This document shows positions 17,841 to 31,421 of a stretch of DNA of 64,000 nucleotides, one piece after another. The translations under genes were made by a program, and so were the position numbers. Position 1 is the first letter of the stretch. The number at the start of each line of letters is the position of its first letter. The DNA is from Streptomyces dysideae (GTDB taxonomy: Bacteria; Actinomycetota; Actinomycetes; Streptomycetales; Streptomycetaceae), in the NCBI RefSeq assembly GCF_001514305.1, contig NZ_KQ949079.1, forward strand, positions 119,840 to 183,839. The letters run 5' to 3'. The notes under the pieces are model-generated. The model saw only the letters and a list, made by a program, of their open reading frames with translations. It was not told where the DNA came from and ran no database searches.

Positions 17841-20033
17841 ATGCCCACCTTCAACCGCCAGCCCGAGTGGCAGCAGCCGGCCGACCGGCACACCCAGCTG
17901 GTCGACCCGGTGCTCACCGTGCGGCAGCTGTCGCGCTTCGAGCTCTCGCTCAAGCACGTCGTCCGCATCGACCACGCCCTGGTCTTCGCCACCCCCAAGG
18001 GCGGCTACGAGGCCTATCTGCCGCCCCGGCGCCCGACGCGCGGCGAGATCGCGTCCCATCGGTACACGGCCGTGTACGAGGTGGACATGGGCGTTCACCC
18101 CTTCACCGGCACGCTCACCTTCCCCAGCGACAACGACGCGTTCGAGTTCACGGCCGACGTGGACCTCTCCTGGCAGGTGCTCGACCCGGCGAGATTCGTG
18201 GCGAGCGGCCACCGGGACGTACCCAAGCTGCTGCTCGGCACGCTCCAGCAGGTGGCCCGCCCGGTCACCCGCCGCTTCGCGATCGCCGACAGCGCGGCGG
18301 CCGAGGAGGAACTGCTGCGGACCCTGCTCCCGCTGGACCCGCTCGGCGCGACCGCGGGACTCCAAGTCACCTGGACCCTGCGGGTCAAGCGCGACCAGGC
18401 CAACATCGAGCACCAGCAGCGGCTCCAGTCGATCGACCACTCGGCCACCGAGCAGATCCGCGTGGCCCAGCGTGGCACCGAGGTCGACACCGAGGCCGAC
18501 CGCCGCTACCGGCACCAGGACCAGCTCCAGCTCGACCGCGCCATGGCCTACGGCAGACAGCACCAGGAACTCGCCCTCCAGCAGCAGGCATGGGAGCACC
18601 AGCTCGCCATCCAGCGGGGGCAGCAACTGCTGGAGATGCAGCAGCTGGAGGCCCAGAAGATCGCCTACTACCAGTGGCATCTCCAGCAGGGCGGCGTCCA
18701 GGCCTGGGCCCTGCACCTGGCCCAGCACCCCGAGGACACCGGTCTCGTCATGCACACCATGCGCGAGGACCAACTCCGCATGGTGCAGGCCCAGATGGAC
18801 CTGGTGAAGGAGCTGCTGAACGGCGAGAACGCCGAGAAGTTCGAACTGGAGGGTCCCAAGCAGCTGGCCCTACGCACGGTCAGCGACGTCCTCAACCAAC
18901 GCCTGCCGGGGGTACAGCACAACCCGCCTCTGCTCCCACAGGCGACCGGCAGCGAGCCGGGGTACGGGCATCCGGGGGCGGGCGAGCACCAGACCGCTGG
19001 GGCTGCCATGCCCGTCGCCCCTGGCCAGGCCCCGGACGGCACGACGACGGCGGTCGGGCAGAGCCCGGGCGTCCACGACTCCTTCCCACCGGACCAGCAA
19101 ACACCCACCGACGGTGTTCCCGGCGCCCCTGGGCCATCCGCGCACCGCGCACCTCCGACGACGGGGCCGAACGCAACGGCAACCGGCCTCGCACCGGACG
19201 GCAACGGCTCGTACGCCCCACACCAACAAAGCGCCACCAACGGTTCTCCTGGCGCCCCCGGGCCATCCGCGGGCCCCACCTCTCCGACCACCGGGCCGAA
19301 CGCAACGGCAACCGGCCTCGCACCGGACGGCAACGGCTCGTACCCCGCGCCCCAGCCCCCGCCGGGCACGTTCATCGGCGGCCCCTACCCCGGCGGGCCG
19401 TATCCTTCCGCCCCGGGCACCCCGTATCCCCCCGTGACACCCACGCCGACCGTGCCGTACGCAGGCCCCACAGGTACGCCGCACCCCGCCCCTCCCGGCG
19501 CGGGCACACCGCCGTACACGCCATCACCGACTCCGTACGCTCCGCCCTCTGCGCCCGGCAATCCCGGCACAGCATCCGCACCGGGCGCCCCTTACTCGCC
19601 CTACCCCGGCACTTTCACCCCGCCGCCCCCGACCGGCGCTGCTCCCGGCACAGCAACCGCGGCGGGCGCTCCCTACTCGCCCCACCCCGGCGCCCTCACT
19701 CCCCCGCCCTCACCATCAATGCCGCCCAGCACGTCCCAGGCCTGGCAGCCCCCGCCCGGTTACGGCAGCACCCCGACCGCGCCGCCGACACAGCACGCCG
19801 CCGAAACGCCGGCCCCGGCCATCCCGGGCCAGCAGACCGCGGAGTACCCCGCCCCGAACGACACCCCAGCCGCACCGCACACCTCGGACGACGCTCCAGT
19901 CGGCCCGACCGCCTCGCGCGACACCCCAGCCGCACCGCACACCTCGCGCGACACCCCAACCGGCCCGACCGCCTCCGCCGACGCACCCGCCACGTCCGGC
20001 ACCCCCAAACCCCCGGAGGCCGACGGCCGATGA
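17841..20033 (+). CDS. SPFH/band-7-like scaffold protein with proline-rich tail
   Basis: A 730-aa protein. Residues about 30-180 resemble an SPFH (prohibitin/stomatin) domain (TFPSDNDAFEFTADVDLSWQ...DPARFVASG). Residues about 185-345 are Gln/Glu/Ala-rich and helical (QLQLDRAMAYGRQHQELALQ), probably a coiled coil for oligomerisation. The remaining 380 residues are Pro/Gly/Thr-rich and disordered, with a 43-residue tandem duplication. There is no N-terminal membrane anchor. ATG at 17841 with GAGGAG upstream; its stop overlaps the PycTM-like start by 4 nt. Similar streptomycete proteins are often mislabelled PE-PGRS. Probably a membrane-surface platform for the operon products. Confidence 0.65.
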   Translation: MPTFNRQPEWQQPADRHTQLVDPVLTVRQLSRFELSLKHVVRIDHALVFATPKGGYEAYLPPRRPTRGEIASHRYTAVYEVDMGVHPFTGTLTFPSDNDAFEFTADVDLSWQVLDPARFVASGHRDVPKLLLGTLQQVARPVTRRFAIADSAAAEEELLRTLLPLDPLGATAGLQVTWTLRVKRDQANIEHQQRLQSIDHSATEQIRVAQRGTEVDTEADRRYRHQDQLQLDRAMAYGRQHQELALQQQAWEHQLAIQRGQQLLEMQQLEAQKIAYYQWHLQQGGVQAWALHLAQHPEDTGLVMHTMREDQLRMVQAQMDLVKELLNGENAEKFELEGPKQLALRTVSDVLNQRLPGVQHNPPLLPQATGSEPGYGHPGAGEHQTAGAAMPVAPGQAPDGTTTAVGQSPGVHDSFPPDQQTPTDGVPGAPGPSAHRAPPTTGPNATATGLAPDGNGSYAPHQQSATNGSPGAPGPSAGPTSPTTGPNATATGLAPDGNGSYPAPQPPPGTFIGGPYPGGPYPSAPGTPYPPVTPTPTVPYAGPTGTPHPAPPGAGTPPYTPSPTPYAPPSAPGNPGTASAPGAPYSPYPGTFTPPPPTGAAPGTATAAGAPYSPHPGALTPPPSPSMPPSTSQAWQPPPGYGSTPTAPPTQHAAETPAPAIPGQQTAEYPAPNDTPAAPHTSDDAPVGPTASRDTPAAPHTSRDTPTGPTASADAPATSGTPKPPEADGR
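19106..19363 (+). repeat. Tandem 129-nt in-frame duplication
   Basis: Copies 19106-19234 and 19235-19363 are adjacent; the segment 19164-19214 is identical to 19293-19343 (51 nt). They encode 43-residue units with the shared core TTGPNATATGLAPDGNGSY in the tail of the SPFH-like protein. Confidence 0.9.
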
Positions 20034-20599
20034 CGACGCTCGACCCGACGCCCACCCCGACGCCCGGAAGCGCCCGCACGCCAGGCACCGGCCCAGGCAC
20101 CGTCGGCACAGCCCGCGCAAAGCTGTGCGAGCGCCTCCTCACCGACCTGCGGAGCGAGATCGCCCGTGCCGACAGCAAGGCGGCCGTACTCGTCGCCGCG
20201 CTCGGAATGACCGCCGGCGTGTTCAGCGGGCTGCTCGCCGGGCGGAACTGGACCCCGGCCGAACTCTCCGCGCCGGGCACCGCCCTGTGGTGGGCCGGGA
20301 TCTCCTCCCTCGCCCTGTCCCTGTTCGCGCTGCTCCTGGCCGTCCTGCCCCGCTACCGCTCCGGGAGGTGGGCGCCGGGGCAGCCCCTGTCCTACTTCGG
20401 CGACATCCAGAAGGCCGTCCGCATGGGTCGGCTGGACACCGCACTCGCCGACACCGAGCGCGACCCCACGGCCGGTCTGACCACGGCGCTCACCGAGACC
20501 AGCCGGATAGCCGCGCGCAAACACCAGTGGATCCGTACCGGTCTGATCGCCTTCTGCACCGGCACGCTCCTCCTGCCCGCTTCCCTGCTGACCGGCTGA
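20030..20599 (+). CDS. Pycsar effector-type transmembrane protein (PycTM-like)
   Basis: A 189-aa membrane protein. A Thr/Pro-rich start leads to an amphipathic helix (KLCERLLTDLRSEIARADSK, about 26-45), the hallmark segment of the Pycsar effector TM family. Then come hydrophobic helices at about 50-70, 83-108 and 170-189, with a soluble segment between containing YFGDIQKA and TALTETSRIAARKHQW. In characterised Pycsar systems such proteins bind cCMP or cUMP made by the partner cyclase and impair the membrane. Start overlaps the SPFH-like stop (ATGA); the protease gene begins 30 nt later. Here cyclase and effector are separated by two extra genes, unlike two-gene systems. The family call is from pattern and context. 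Confidence 0.78.
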   Translation: MTTLDPTPTPTPGSARTPGTGPGTVGTARAKLCERLLTDLRSEIARADSKAAVLVAALGMTAGVFSGLLAGRNWTPAELSAPGTALWWAGISSLALSLFALLLAVLPRYRSGRWAPGQPLSYFGDIQKAVRMGRLDTALADTERDPTAGLTTALTETSRIAARKHQWIRTGLIAFCTGTLLLPASLLTG

Positions 20600-20629
20600 C
20601 CGCCGTCCCCGCCAACCGAAGGAACCACC

Positions 20630-21915
20630 GTGACCCAGCCACCACCCGCCCCACAGGAGCACCCCGAGCCCGAGCCCCCTGCACAGCCGCAGCCCTCGGT
20701 CCCCCCGCAGTACCCCCAGCAGACCCCGCCACAGCCGACGTACACCCAGCCCCCGCATATCCCCAGCCCCCGCAGTACCCCACCACCGCACAGCCCCCGG
20801 AGTACCCCACAGCCATTCCCCCGACCGCACCCCCGACCTACCCGTACGCCCAGACCGCCGCCACACCGCCCACCATCCCGCCGCAGTACCCCCAGTCACC
20901 CCCGCAACCACAGACACCACAGACACCACCCGCCCCGACGAACGACTCCACCGACCCAAACCACCCGCACCACATCAACACCGACCGCGGCCGCGTACAC
21001 ATCTCCAGCCAGCAGCGCCACACCGACGCCACCGCCGTCGGCAATCTCCTGCTCTACCTGCCGAACTTCCTGTGCAGCCTGTTCGTCGTCGGCCTGGTCT
21101 CCCTCTTCTTCGGCGACTTCGCCTTCCTGGTGATCCTGGCCTGGCTCGCCAGCGGCGCATTCGTGTTCCACCGCCCCGCCGAAAGCGCCCTCGCGCGCCA
21201 TCTGCTCCGTTTGCGCTACCCCACGCCGCCAGAACGAGCCAAACTTGAACCGGTCTGGCGTGAGGTCACGGCCCGGGCCGGCGTCGAGGGCCGCAATTAC
21301 GAGCTGTGGGTGGAGGACAGCGACGGCCTGAACGCGGTCGCCGCGGCCGGCCACATCGTCGGCGTCACCCGTTTCGCCATGAACGAGCTGCCCAACGGCG
21401 AACTGGCCGCCGTCATGGCGCACGAGCTGGGCCACCACGTCGGCGGTCACGCCTGGTCCTCGCTGCTCGGCCACTGGTACGCCCAGCCCGGCCGGCTCGC
21501 CTGGCGGGTGCTACGCGGCGTGACCGGCGTGATGTACAAGGTCTCGCGCGCCTTCTCCTGCTTCGGCGTGGTGTTCTTCGCCCTGTTCGTCGGCGGCATC
21601 GCCCTGGCGACGGTCAGCTCGCTGTACGGCCTGCCACTGCTGGTCCTGGGCATGCCGTACGCGCTCGCCGCCGTCGGCCGCCGCGCCGAGCTGCGCGCCG
21701 ACCAGCACGCGGCCGCGCTGGGCTTCGCGCCGATGCTCGCCGCCGTCCTGGGCAAGCTGCATCAGCAGGAACAACAGGGCAAGGCGGCGCTCGCCGCCCT
21801 CAACGGCGGCGTCCCGGTCGAGGAGAGCCCGCTCAGCAAGCTGCTGTCCTCGCACCCGGACTACTACACCCGGCTGCACCACCTCCAGCCGTACCTCCAG
21901 TCGCAGCGTCACTGA
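20630..21915 (+). CDS. M48-family membrane metallopeptidase with apparent N-terminal frameshift
   Basis: The start is GTG at 20630 with GAAGGA 6 nt upstream. The first 42 codons encode Pro/Gln repeats (PPQYPQ), but after 20757 the repeats and the whole protease continue in the -1 frame. One missing base (G, in CCGCA-TAT against the repeat CCGCAGTAC) explains this. The downstream part has two hydrophobic helices (about 21037-21160), the zinc site HELGH at 21421-21435, a second TM pair (about 21553-21670) and the third-ligand Glu region ELRADQHAA. The protease itself is intact. It could be a sequencing error, a real null allele, or phase variation. No ATG or GTG restores the frame before the first TM helix. 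Confidence 0.72.
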
Positions 21916-21952
21916 AGTCCCACTGAGGTCTGCTGAAGTCTTCGGGTACGCC

Positions 21953-21986
21953 GAAGGGCGGCCACCCCACGGGGTGACCGCCCTTC
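21953..21986. terminator. Bidirectional terminator between the M48 gene and rpoC
   Basis: Arms 21953-21961 and 21978-21986 pair over 9 bp, continued by CACCCC/GGGGTG inside after one mismatch. It separates two convergent genes. Confidence 0.85.
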
Positions 21987-22012
21987 AGTGCTTCGTGCTA
22001 CAGACGCACGCC

Positions 22013-25912
<3,900 letters not shown>

Positions 25913-25971
25913 TATGCGTCAATCCCTCTCAGGGTTGTAAGTCATGGGGTCTGATACGGGGGTCCTGGGGC

Positions 25972-25998
25972 CGGAGGCCTTCATGACGAAGGCCTCCG
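25972..25998 (-). terminator. Hairpin between rpoB and rpoC
   Basis: An 11-bp perfect stem (25972-25982 with 25988-25998) around a 5-nt loop lies just after the rpoB stop. There is no U-tract. More likely a processing or pausing element than a full terminator, since rpoC must be read through. Confidence 0.5.
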
Positions 25999-26006
25999 AA
26001 CTCCCG

Positions 26007-29000
26007 TCAGACCTCTTCGACGCTGCTCGGCTCGCGCCGGGACAGGTCGATGCCAAGCTCCTCCGCAGCGCGGAAGACATCCTCGTCGGTGTCACGCATC
26101 TCGATGGACATACCGTCGCTGGACAGCACCTCCACGTTCAGGCAGAGAGACTGCATCTCCTTGATGAGCACCTTGAAGGACTCGGGGATGCCGGGCTCGG
26201 GGATGTTCTCGCCCTTGACGATGGCCTCGTAGACCTTCACGCGGCCGGTGACGTCGTCGGACTTGATGGTCAGCAGCTCCTGGAGGGCGTACGCGGCGCC
26301 GTATGCCTCCAGCGCCCACACCTCCATCTCACCGAAGCGCTGGCCACCGAACTGGGCCTTACCACCCAGCGGCTGCTGGGTGATCATCGAGTACGGGCCG
26401 GTCGAGCGGGCGTGCAGCTTGTCGTCGACCAGGTGGTGCAGCTTCAGGATGTACATGTAGCCGACCGAGATCGGCTCCGGGAACGGCTCGCCGGAGCGGC
26501 CGTCGAACAGAGGCGCCTTACCGGTGGGGAGCACCATGCGCTCGCCGTCGCGGTTCGGGATGGTGTGCTGCAGCAGACCCGCGAGCTCGTCCTCGCGCGC
26601 ACCGTCGAAGACGGGGGTCGCGACGTTGGTGCCCGCGTCGACCCGGTCGGCGTCGATGGCCTGCAGGCGCTGCGCCCAGTCGTCCGCGAGGCCGGAGACG
26701 TCCCAGCCGCGGCTGGCGAGCCAGCCGAGGTGGATCTCCAGAACCTGTCCCGGGTTCATTCGGGACGGCACACCCAGCGGGTTCAGGATGATGTCGACCG
26801 GAGTTCCGTCCTCGAGGAACGGCATGTCCTCGATGGGCAGGATCTTCGAGATGACGCCCTTGTTGCCGTGCCGACCGGCGAGCTTGTCACCGTCGGTGAT
26901 CTTGCGCTTCTGCGCCACGTACACGCGCACCAGCTGGTTCACACCGGGGGGGAGCTCGTCGCCCTCCTCGCGGTCGAAGACGCGGACGCCGATGACCTTG
27001 CCGGTCTCGCCGTGCGGCACCTTCAGCGAGGTGTCACGGACCTCACGGGCCTTCTCACCGAAGATCGCGCGCAGCAGGCGCTCCTCGGGCGTCAGCTCGG
27101 TCTCACCCTTCGGCGTGACCTTGCCGACCAGGATGTCGCCGGCGATGACCTCGGCACCGATGCGGATGATGCCGCGCTCGTCGAGGTCGGCGAGGACCTC
27201 CTCGGAGACGTTCGGGATGTCCCGGGTGATCTCCTCGGGGCCGAGCTTGGTGTCACGGGCGTCGACCTCGTGCTCCTCGATGTGGATCGAGGAGAGGACG
27301 TCGTCCTGCACGAGGCGCTGCGACAGGATGATCGCGTCCTCGTAGTTGTGACCCTCCCACGGCATGAACGCCACGAGCAGGTTCTTGCCCAGCGCCATCT
27401 CGCCGTTCTCGGTGGCCGGACCGTCGGCGAGGACCTGGCCCTCGATGATCCGGTCGCCCTCGTTGACGATGACCTTCTGGTTGACCGAGGTGCCCTGGTT
27501 GGAGCGGGCGAACTTGGCCAGGCGGTACGTGATGTACGTGCCGTCGTCGTTGGCGGTGGTGATGTAGTCCGCGGAGACCTCCTGGACCACACCCGCCTTC
27601 TCGGCCTTGACCACGTCACCGGCGTCGGCGGCGGAGCGGTACTCCATGCCGGTGCCGACGAGCGGGGCCTCGGACTTGATCAGCGGCACGGCCTGACGCA
27701 TCATGTTCGCGCCCATGAGGGCACGGTTGGCGTCGTCGTGCTCAAGGAACGGGATCATGGCGGTCGCGACCGACACCATCTGGCGCGGCGAGACGTCCAT
27801 GTAGTCGACGTCCGTGCCGGGCACGTAGTCGACCTCGCCGCCACGGCGGCGGACCAGCACGCGGGACTCGGCGAACTGGAACTCGTCCGTCAGCGGCGCG
27901 TTGGCCTGCGCGATGACGAAGCGGTCCTCCTCGTCGGCGGTCAGGTAGTCGACGTCGTCGGTGACGACACCGTCGACGACCTTGCGGTACGGCGTCTCGA
28001 TGAAGCCGAACGCGTTGACCCGGCCGTAGGAGGCCAGCGAGCCGATCAGACCGATGTTCGGGCCTTCCGGCGTCTCGATCGGGCACATCCGGCCGTAGTG
28101 CGAGGGGTGCACGTCACGGACCTCGAAGCCGGCCCGCTCACGGGACAGACCACCCGGGCCGAGCGCGTTGAGACGACGCTTGTGCGTCAGACCCGACAGC
28201 GGGTTGTTCTGGTCCATGAACTGGGACAGCTGGCTGGTGCCGAAGAACTCCTTGATGGAGGCGACGACCGGCCGGATGTTGATCAGGGTCTGCGGCGTGA
28301 TCGCCTCGACGTCCTGGGTGGTCATGCGCTCACGCACGACGCGCTCCATACGGGCGAGACCCGTACGGACCTGGTTCTGGATCAGCTCGCCGACGCTGCG
28401 GATACGACGGTTGCCGAAGTGGTCGATGTCGTCGGTCTCGACCATGATCGAGCGACCGGACTCACCGACCGTCTCGGCCTCACCGGCGTGCAGCTTCACC
28501 AGGTACTTGATGGTGGCGATGATGTCGTCGGTGGTGAGCACACCGGCGTCCAGCGGCTCGTCCGCGCCGAGCTTCTTGTTCACCTTGTAGCGGCCGACCT
28601 TCGCGAGGTCGTAGCGCTTCGGGTTGAAGTAGAGGTTCTCGAGCAGCGTCTGCGCCGCCTCGCGCGTCGGCGGCTCGCCCGGACGCAGCTTGCGGTAGAT
28701 GTCGAGCAGCGCGTCGTCCTGGCCCTGGGTGTGGTCCTTCTCCAGGGTGGCGCGCATGGACTCGTACTCGCCGAACTCCTCGAGGATCTGCTCGGTGGTC
28801 CAGCCGAGAGCCTTGAGCAGGACGGTGACGGACTGCTTGCGCTTGCGGTCGATGCGCACACCGACCATGTCGCGCTTGTCGATCTCCATCTCCAGCCAGG
28901 CACCCCGGGACGGGATGATCTTGGCGGAGAAGATGTCCTTGTCAGACGTCTTGTCGATGGAGGAGTCGAAGTAGACACCCGGCGAACGGACCAGCTGCGA

Positions 29001-29492
29001 CACCACGACACGCTCGGTGCCGTTGATGACGAAGGTGCCCTTGTTGGTCATGAGCGGGAAGTCACCCATGAAGACCGTCTGGGACTTGATCTCGCCGGTC
29101 TCGTTGTTCGTGAACTCGGCCGTCACGAAGAGCGGAGCCGCGTACGTGAAGTCGCGCTCCTTGCACTCGTCGATGCTGTTCTTCGGGGGCTCGAAACGGT
29201 GGTCGCGGAACGTCAGCGACATCGACCCGGAGAAGTCCTCGATCGGAGAGATCTCCTCGAAGATCTCCTCCAGACCGGACTTGGTGGGGACGTCCTGACC
29301 GGACTCCAGAGCCGCCTCGACCCGACTCTGCCAGGCGGTGTTGCCGAGCAGCCAGTCAAAGCTCTCGGTCTGCAGCGCGAGCAGGTTGGGAACCTCGAGG
29401 GGCTCCTTGATCTTTGCAAAGGAGATGCGCAGCGGGGCGGTGCTGGCGCCGTTGTTCGTATTCGCGGTCGAGGCAGTGCGCGAGGCGGCCAA
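26007..29492 (-). CDS. rpoB: DNA-directed RNA polymerase subunit beta
   Basis: Beta (1161 aa). The start is TTG at 29492, supported by GGAAGGA 8 nt upstream; the in-frame GTG at 29522 would place its own codons over that site. The rifampicin region [19 protein letters not shown] is normal, but the residue equivalent to E. coli Ser531 is Asn442 (codon 28167-28169), inside [13 protein letters not shown]. The region with [13 protein letters not shown] is intact. Transcribed from its own promoter (29679-29707) and probably also by read-through from rplJL. Confidence 0.97.
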   Translation of the reverse strand: MAASRTASTANTNNGASTAPLRISFAKIKEPLEVPNLLALQTESFDWLLGNTAWQSRVEAALESGQDVPTKSGLEEIFEEISPIEDFSGSMSLTFRDHRFEPPKNSIDECKERDFTYAAPLFVTAEFTNNETGEIKSQTVFMGDFPLMTNKGTFVINGTERVVVSQLVRSPGVYFDSSIDKTSDKDIFSAKIIPSRGAWLEMEIDKRDMVGVRIDRKRKQSVTVLLKALGWTTEQILEEFGEYESMRATLEKDHTQGQDDALLDIYRKLRPGEPPTREAAQTLLENLYFNPKRYDLAKVGRYKVNKKLGADEPLDAGVLTTDDIIATIKYLVKLHAGEAETVGESGRSIMVETDDIDHFGNRRIRSVGELIQNQVRTGLARMERVVRERMTTQDVEAITPQTLINIRPVVASIKEFFGTSQLSQFMDQNNPLSGLTHKRRLNALGPGGLSRERAGFEVRDVHPSHYGRMCPIETPEGPNIGLIGSLASYGRVNAFGFIETPYRKVVDGVVTDDVDYLTADEEDRFVIAQANAPLTDEFQFAESRVLVRRRGGEVDYVPGTDVDYMDVSPRQMVSVATAMIPFLEHDDANRALMGANMMRQAVPLIKSEAPLVGTGMEYRSAADAGDVVKAEKAGVVQEVSADYITTANDDGTYITYRLAKFARSNQGTSVNQKVIVNEGDRIIEGQVLADGPATENGEMALGKNLLVAFMPWEGHNYEDAIILSQRLVQDDVLSSIHIEEHEVDARDTKLGPEEITRDIPNVSEEVLADLDERGIIRIGAEVIAGDILVGKVTPKGETELTPEERLLRAIFGEKAREVRDTSLKVPHGETGKVIGVRVFDREEGDELPPGVNQLVRVYVAQKRKITDGDKLAGRHGNKGVISKILPIEDMPFLEDGTPVDIILNPLGVPSRMNPGQVLEIHLGWLASRGWDVSGLADDWAQRLQAIDADRVDAGTNVATPVFDGAREDELAGLLQHTIPNRDGERMVLPTGKAPLFDGRSGEPFPEPISVGYMYILKLHHLVDDKLHARSTGPYSMITQQPLGGKAQFGGQRFGEMEVWALEAYGAAYALQELLTIKSDDVTGRVKVYEAIVKGENIPEPGIPESFKVLIKEMQSLCLNVEVLSSDGMSIEMRDTDEDVFRAAEELGIDLSRREPSSVEEV

Positions 29493-29678
29493 GAGGGGGT
29501 CCTTCCGAGGGCTCGGACTCACTACGCGCGTACCGGCCCCTCACCGGGACACCGAGACAGGGGGTTCCTTCTCCAGCCAGAGAATGGCCAGGTCAGGGAC
29601 GGTCCAGTCATCGGTGCTCAAGCGAGGGCATGCCCCTGGTGACGGGCAGGGGACAGCTAACAGGCAGCGCAAAGGGTC

Positions 29679-29707
29679 AGTGTAGCCACTCGGCACACTG
29701 ATGTCCA
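29679..29707 (-). promoter_or_regulatory. Promoter of rpoBC
   Basis: TGGACA, 17-nt spacer, TACACT on the minus strand. Start would be near 29672, with a leader of about 180 nt. The rest of the 613-nt rplL-rpoB gap up to 30001 shows no gene. Confidence 0.7.
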
Positions 29708-30001
29708 GTGCGGGTTCTTTGAGACCCTCGTTGTTCTCGACACCTGCGCAAGCCCACGCCCTCAATGCACGTTGATACTGCCCTCTTCGTCGCCGATCCA
29801 TGCCTCGGATTCGGATCCTTGTGGCGACGCGTCCTGAGAATTGCGCGCTGCGTGCAGTTCGTCAAGGCCCCCCATACCCAAACCGGCTGCCGCCATCGTC
29901 ACTTTCGGCGTATGCCAGGGGCGCCTCGGAGACACGACGAAGATCACCATACTCCGCGCGTCCCTCGGTGCAAGGCAGCCGCCGCCGGGCGCCCCGGAAC
30001 G

Positions 30002-30039
30002 CCGAAGAGCGACCACCCGGATGGATGATCGCTCTTCGG
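30002..30039 (-). terminator. Hairpin after rplL
   Basis: Perfect 11-bp arms (30002-30012 and 30029-30039) with a 16-nt loop lie 68 nt after the rplL stop. It is placed to attenuate read-through into rpoB. Confidence 0.65.
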
Positions 30040-30106
30040 TGCGTTCGCGTTACAGCCCCTCTACAAGGGCTGCGCCACATGCGAGTCCGTGCGGACCCGC
30101 GAGGTG

Positions 30107-30493
30107 TTACTTGACCTCGACGGAGGCGCCGGCGCCCTTGAGGGACTCGGCGGCCTTCTCGGCGGCGTCCTTGGCGACCTTCTCGAGGACGGGCTTCGGG
30201 GCGCCGTCCACGAGGTCCTTGGCCTCCTTCAGACCCAGGGAGGTCAGCTCACGCACGACCTTGATGACCTGGATCTTCTTGTCGCCCGCACCGGTGAGGA
30301 TGACGTCGAACTCGTCCTTCTCCTCCTCGGCCTCGGCGGCGCCACCAGCGGCACCACCGGCGACGACGACCGGCGCGGCAGCGGCGGCGGTGACGTCGAA
30401 CTTCTCCTCGAACGCCTTCACGAACTCGGAGAGCTCGATGAGGGTCATCTCCTCGAACTGCGCGAGCAGGTCTTCCTGGCTGAGCTTCGCCAT
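30107..30493 (-). CDS. rplL: 50S ribosomal protein L7/L12
   Basis: L7/L12 (128 aa) forms the stalk that recruits translational GTPases. N-terminal dimer domain, flexible Ala/Gly hinge (about 38-58) and the C-terminal domain with [20 protein letters not shown] are in order. The ATG at 30493 has GGAAGGA 9 nt upstream. 114 nt after rplJ. Confidence 0.97.
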   Translation of the reverse strand: MAKLSQEDLLAQFEEMTLIELSEFVKAFEEKFDVTAAAAAPVVVAGGAAGGAAEAEEEKDEFDVILTGAGDKKIQVIKVVRELTSLGLKEAKDLVDGAPKPVLEKVAKDAAEKAAESLKGAGASVEVK

Positions 30494-30607
30494 GATGGGC
30501 GATCCTTCCACTTATTCGGCAGGTGCCGGGATGTACATGTCTGGCGGGCGTACGTTGGCCCGCTACGACCTCCGCCTCAGGCGGCGGCGGTCATTTCGCG
30601 AGCCGAA

Positions 30608-31138
30608 TTACTCGGCACCGCCCTGCTCGTCCTGCTTGGCGCGAAGAGCGTCCACGGTGCGGACGAGCTTCGACGGCAGCGCCTGGAAGACAGAGGCAGC
30701 CTGGGACTGCTTGCCCTTCATGGCACCGGCCAGCTTGGAGAGCAGAACCTCGCGGGACTCGAGGTCCGCAAGCTTCTTGATGTCGTCGGCGGACAGCGCC
30801 TTGCCGTCAAGGACACCGCCCTTGATGACGAGGTTCGGGTTGTCCTTGGCGAAGTCACGAAGACCCTTCGCCGACTCCACCGGGTCACCGGTGACGAAGG
30901 CAACTGCCGTCGGACCGTTGAACAGGTCGTCGAGCGTAGAGATCCCGGCCTCGTTGGCCGCAATCTTGGTCAGCGTGTTCTTCACCACGGCGTACTGGGC
31001 GTTCTCACCGAGCGAACGACGCAGCGTCTTGAGCTGCGCCACGGTGAGACCCCGGTACTCGGTCAGCACGGCGGCGTTCGAGCTGCGGAACTGCTCCGCG
31101 AGCTCGGCCACCGCGGCAGCCTTGTCGGGCCTTGCCAT
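30608..31138 (-). CDS. rplJ: 50S ribosomal protein L10
   Basis: L10 (176 aa) anchors L7/L12 dimers to 23S rRNA. The start [17 protein letters not shown] at 31138 follows a GGAAGGAGG site. The helical C-terminus that binds the L12 dimers is present. It is preceded by an L10 leader RNA with an attenuator-like hairpin, so autogenous control by L10 is likely. Confidence 0.97.
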   Translation of the reverse strand: MARPDKAAAVAELAEQFRSSNAAVLTEYRGLTVAQLKTLRRSLGENAQYAVVKNTLTKIAANEAGISTLDDLFNGPTAVAFVTGDPVESAKGLRDFAKDNPNLVIKGGVLDGKALSADDIKKLADLESREVLLSKLAGAMKGKQSQAASVFQALPSKLVRTVDALRAKQDEQGGAE

Positions 31139-31139
31139 A

Positions 31140-31372
31140 GAGCGTCGGCCTCCTTCCGGGTGATGAGGACCGCTCGGAAGGGGCTGGGGAAAACGAAACG
31201 CCCCGGCGCAGGCGCACGGGGCGTAGCTCGACCGGGCTTTCACAGCTAGAGCAGTGAACTCCGGGAGCACATCCACAGTCACCTGCGCGGGTCGTCCGCC
31301 ATTCAGCGGATCCTTCGGCCACCGAACCCTCTTGCGAGCGCACGGCAACGACCAGCGGTCTTTGGCTTCTGT
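31140..31372 (-). ncRNA. Ribosomal protein L10 leader
   Basis: The untranslated region before rplJ contains CCGCTGAATGGCGGACGA and other blocks that I recognise as the conserved actinobacterial L10 leader, the L10(L12) binding site in rplJL mRNA. It ends with the hairpin at 31198-31224. Confidence 0.75.
31198..31224 (-). terminator. Attenuator-like hairpin in the L10 leader
   Basis: An ACGCCCCG / CGGGGCGT stem encloses a GC-rich loop and is followed on the transcript by UUUCGUUUU, a U-rich run rare in this genome. It looks like a true intrinsic terminator that would need to be overcome for rplJL expression. Confidence 0.7.
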
Positions 31373-31375
31373 AGG

Positions 31376-31405
31376 AGACTACGGGACCGGATCGCCGACA
31401 GGCAA
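31376..31405 (-). promoter_or_regulatory. Possible promoter of rplJL
   Basis: TTGCCT, 18-nt spacer, TAGTCT on the minus strand, starting transcription just where the L10 leader begins. Confidence 0.5.
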
Positions 31406-31421
31406 ATCGGCTTCCGGTGGC

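Noticed and set aside
15338..20599. A 1753-codon open frame on the plus strand across the cyclase operon
   Set aside because: It is an out-of-frame shadow of GC-rich genes: Arg/Pro/Ala-rich, no domain, and it crosses the real coupled start and stop codons.
25944..29642. A 1232-codon plus-strand frame opposite rpoB
   Set aside because: Same reason: antisense shadow of a highly expressed GC-rich gene.
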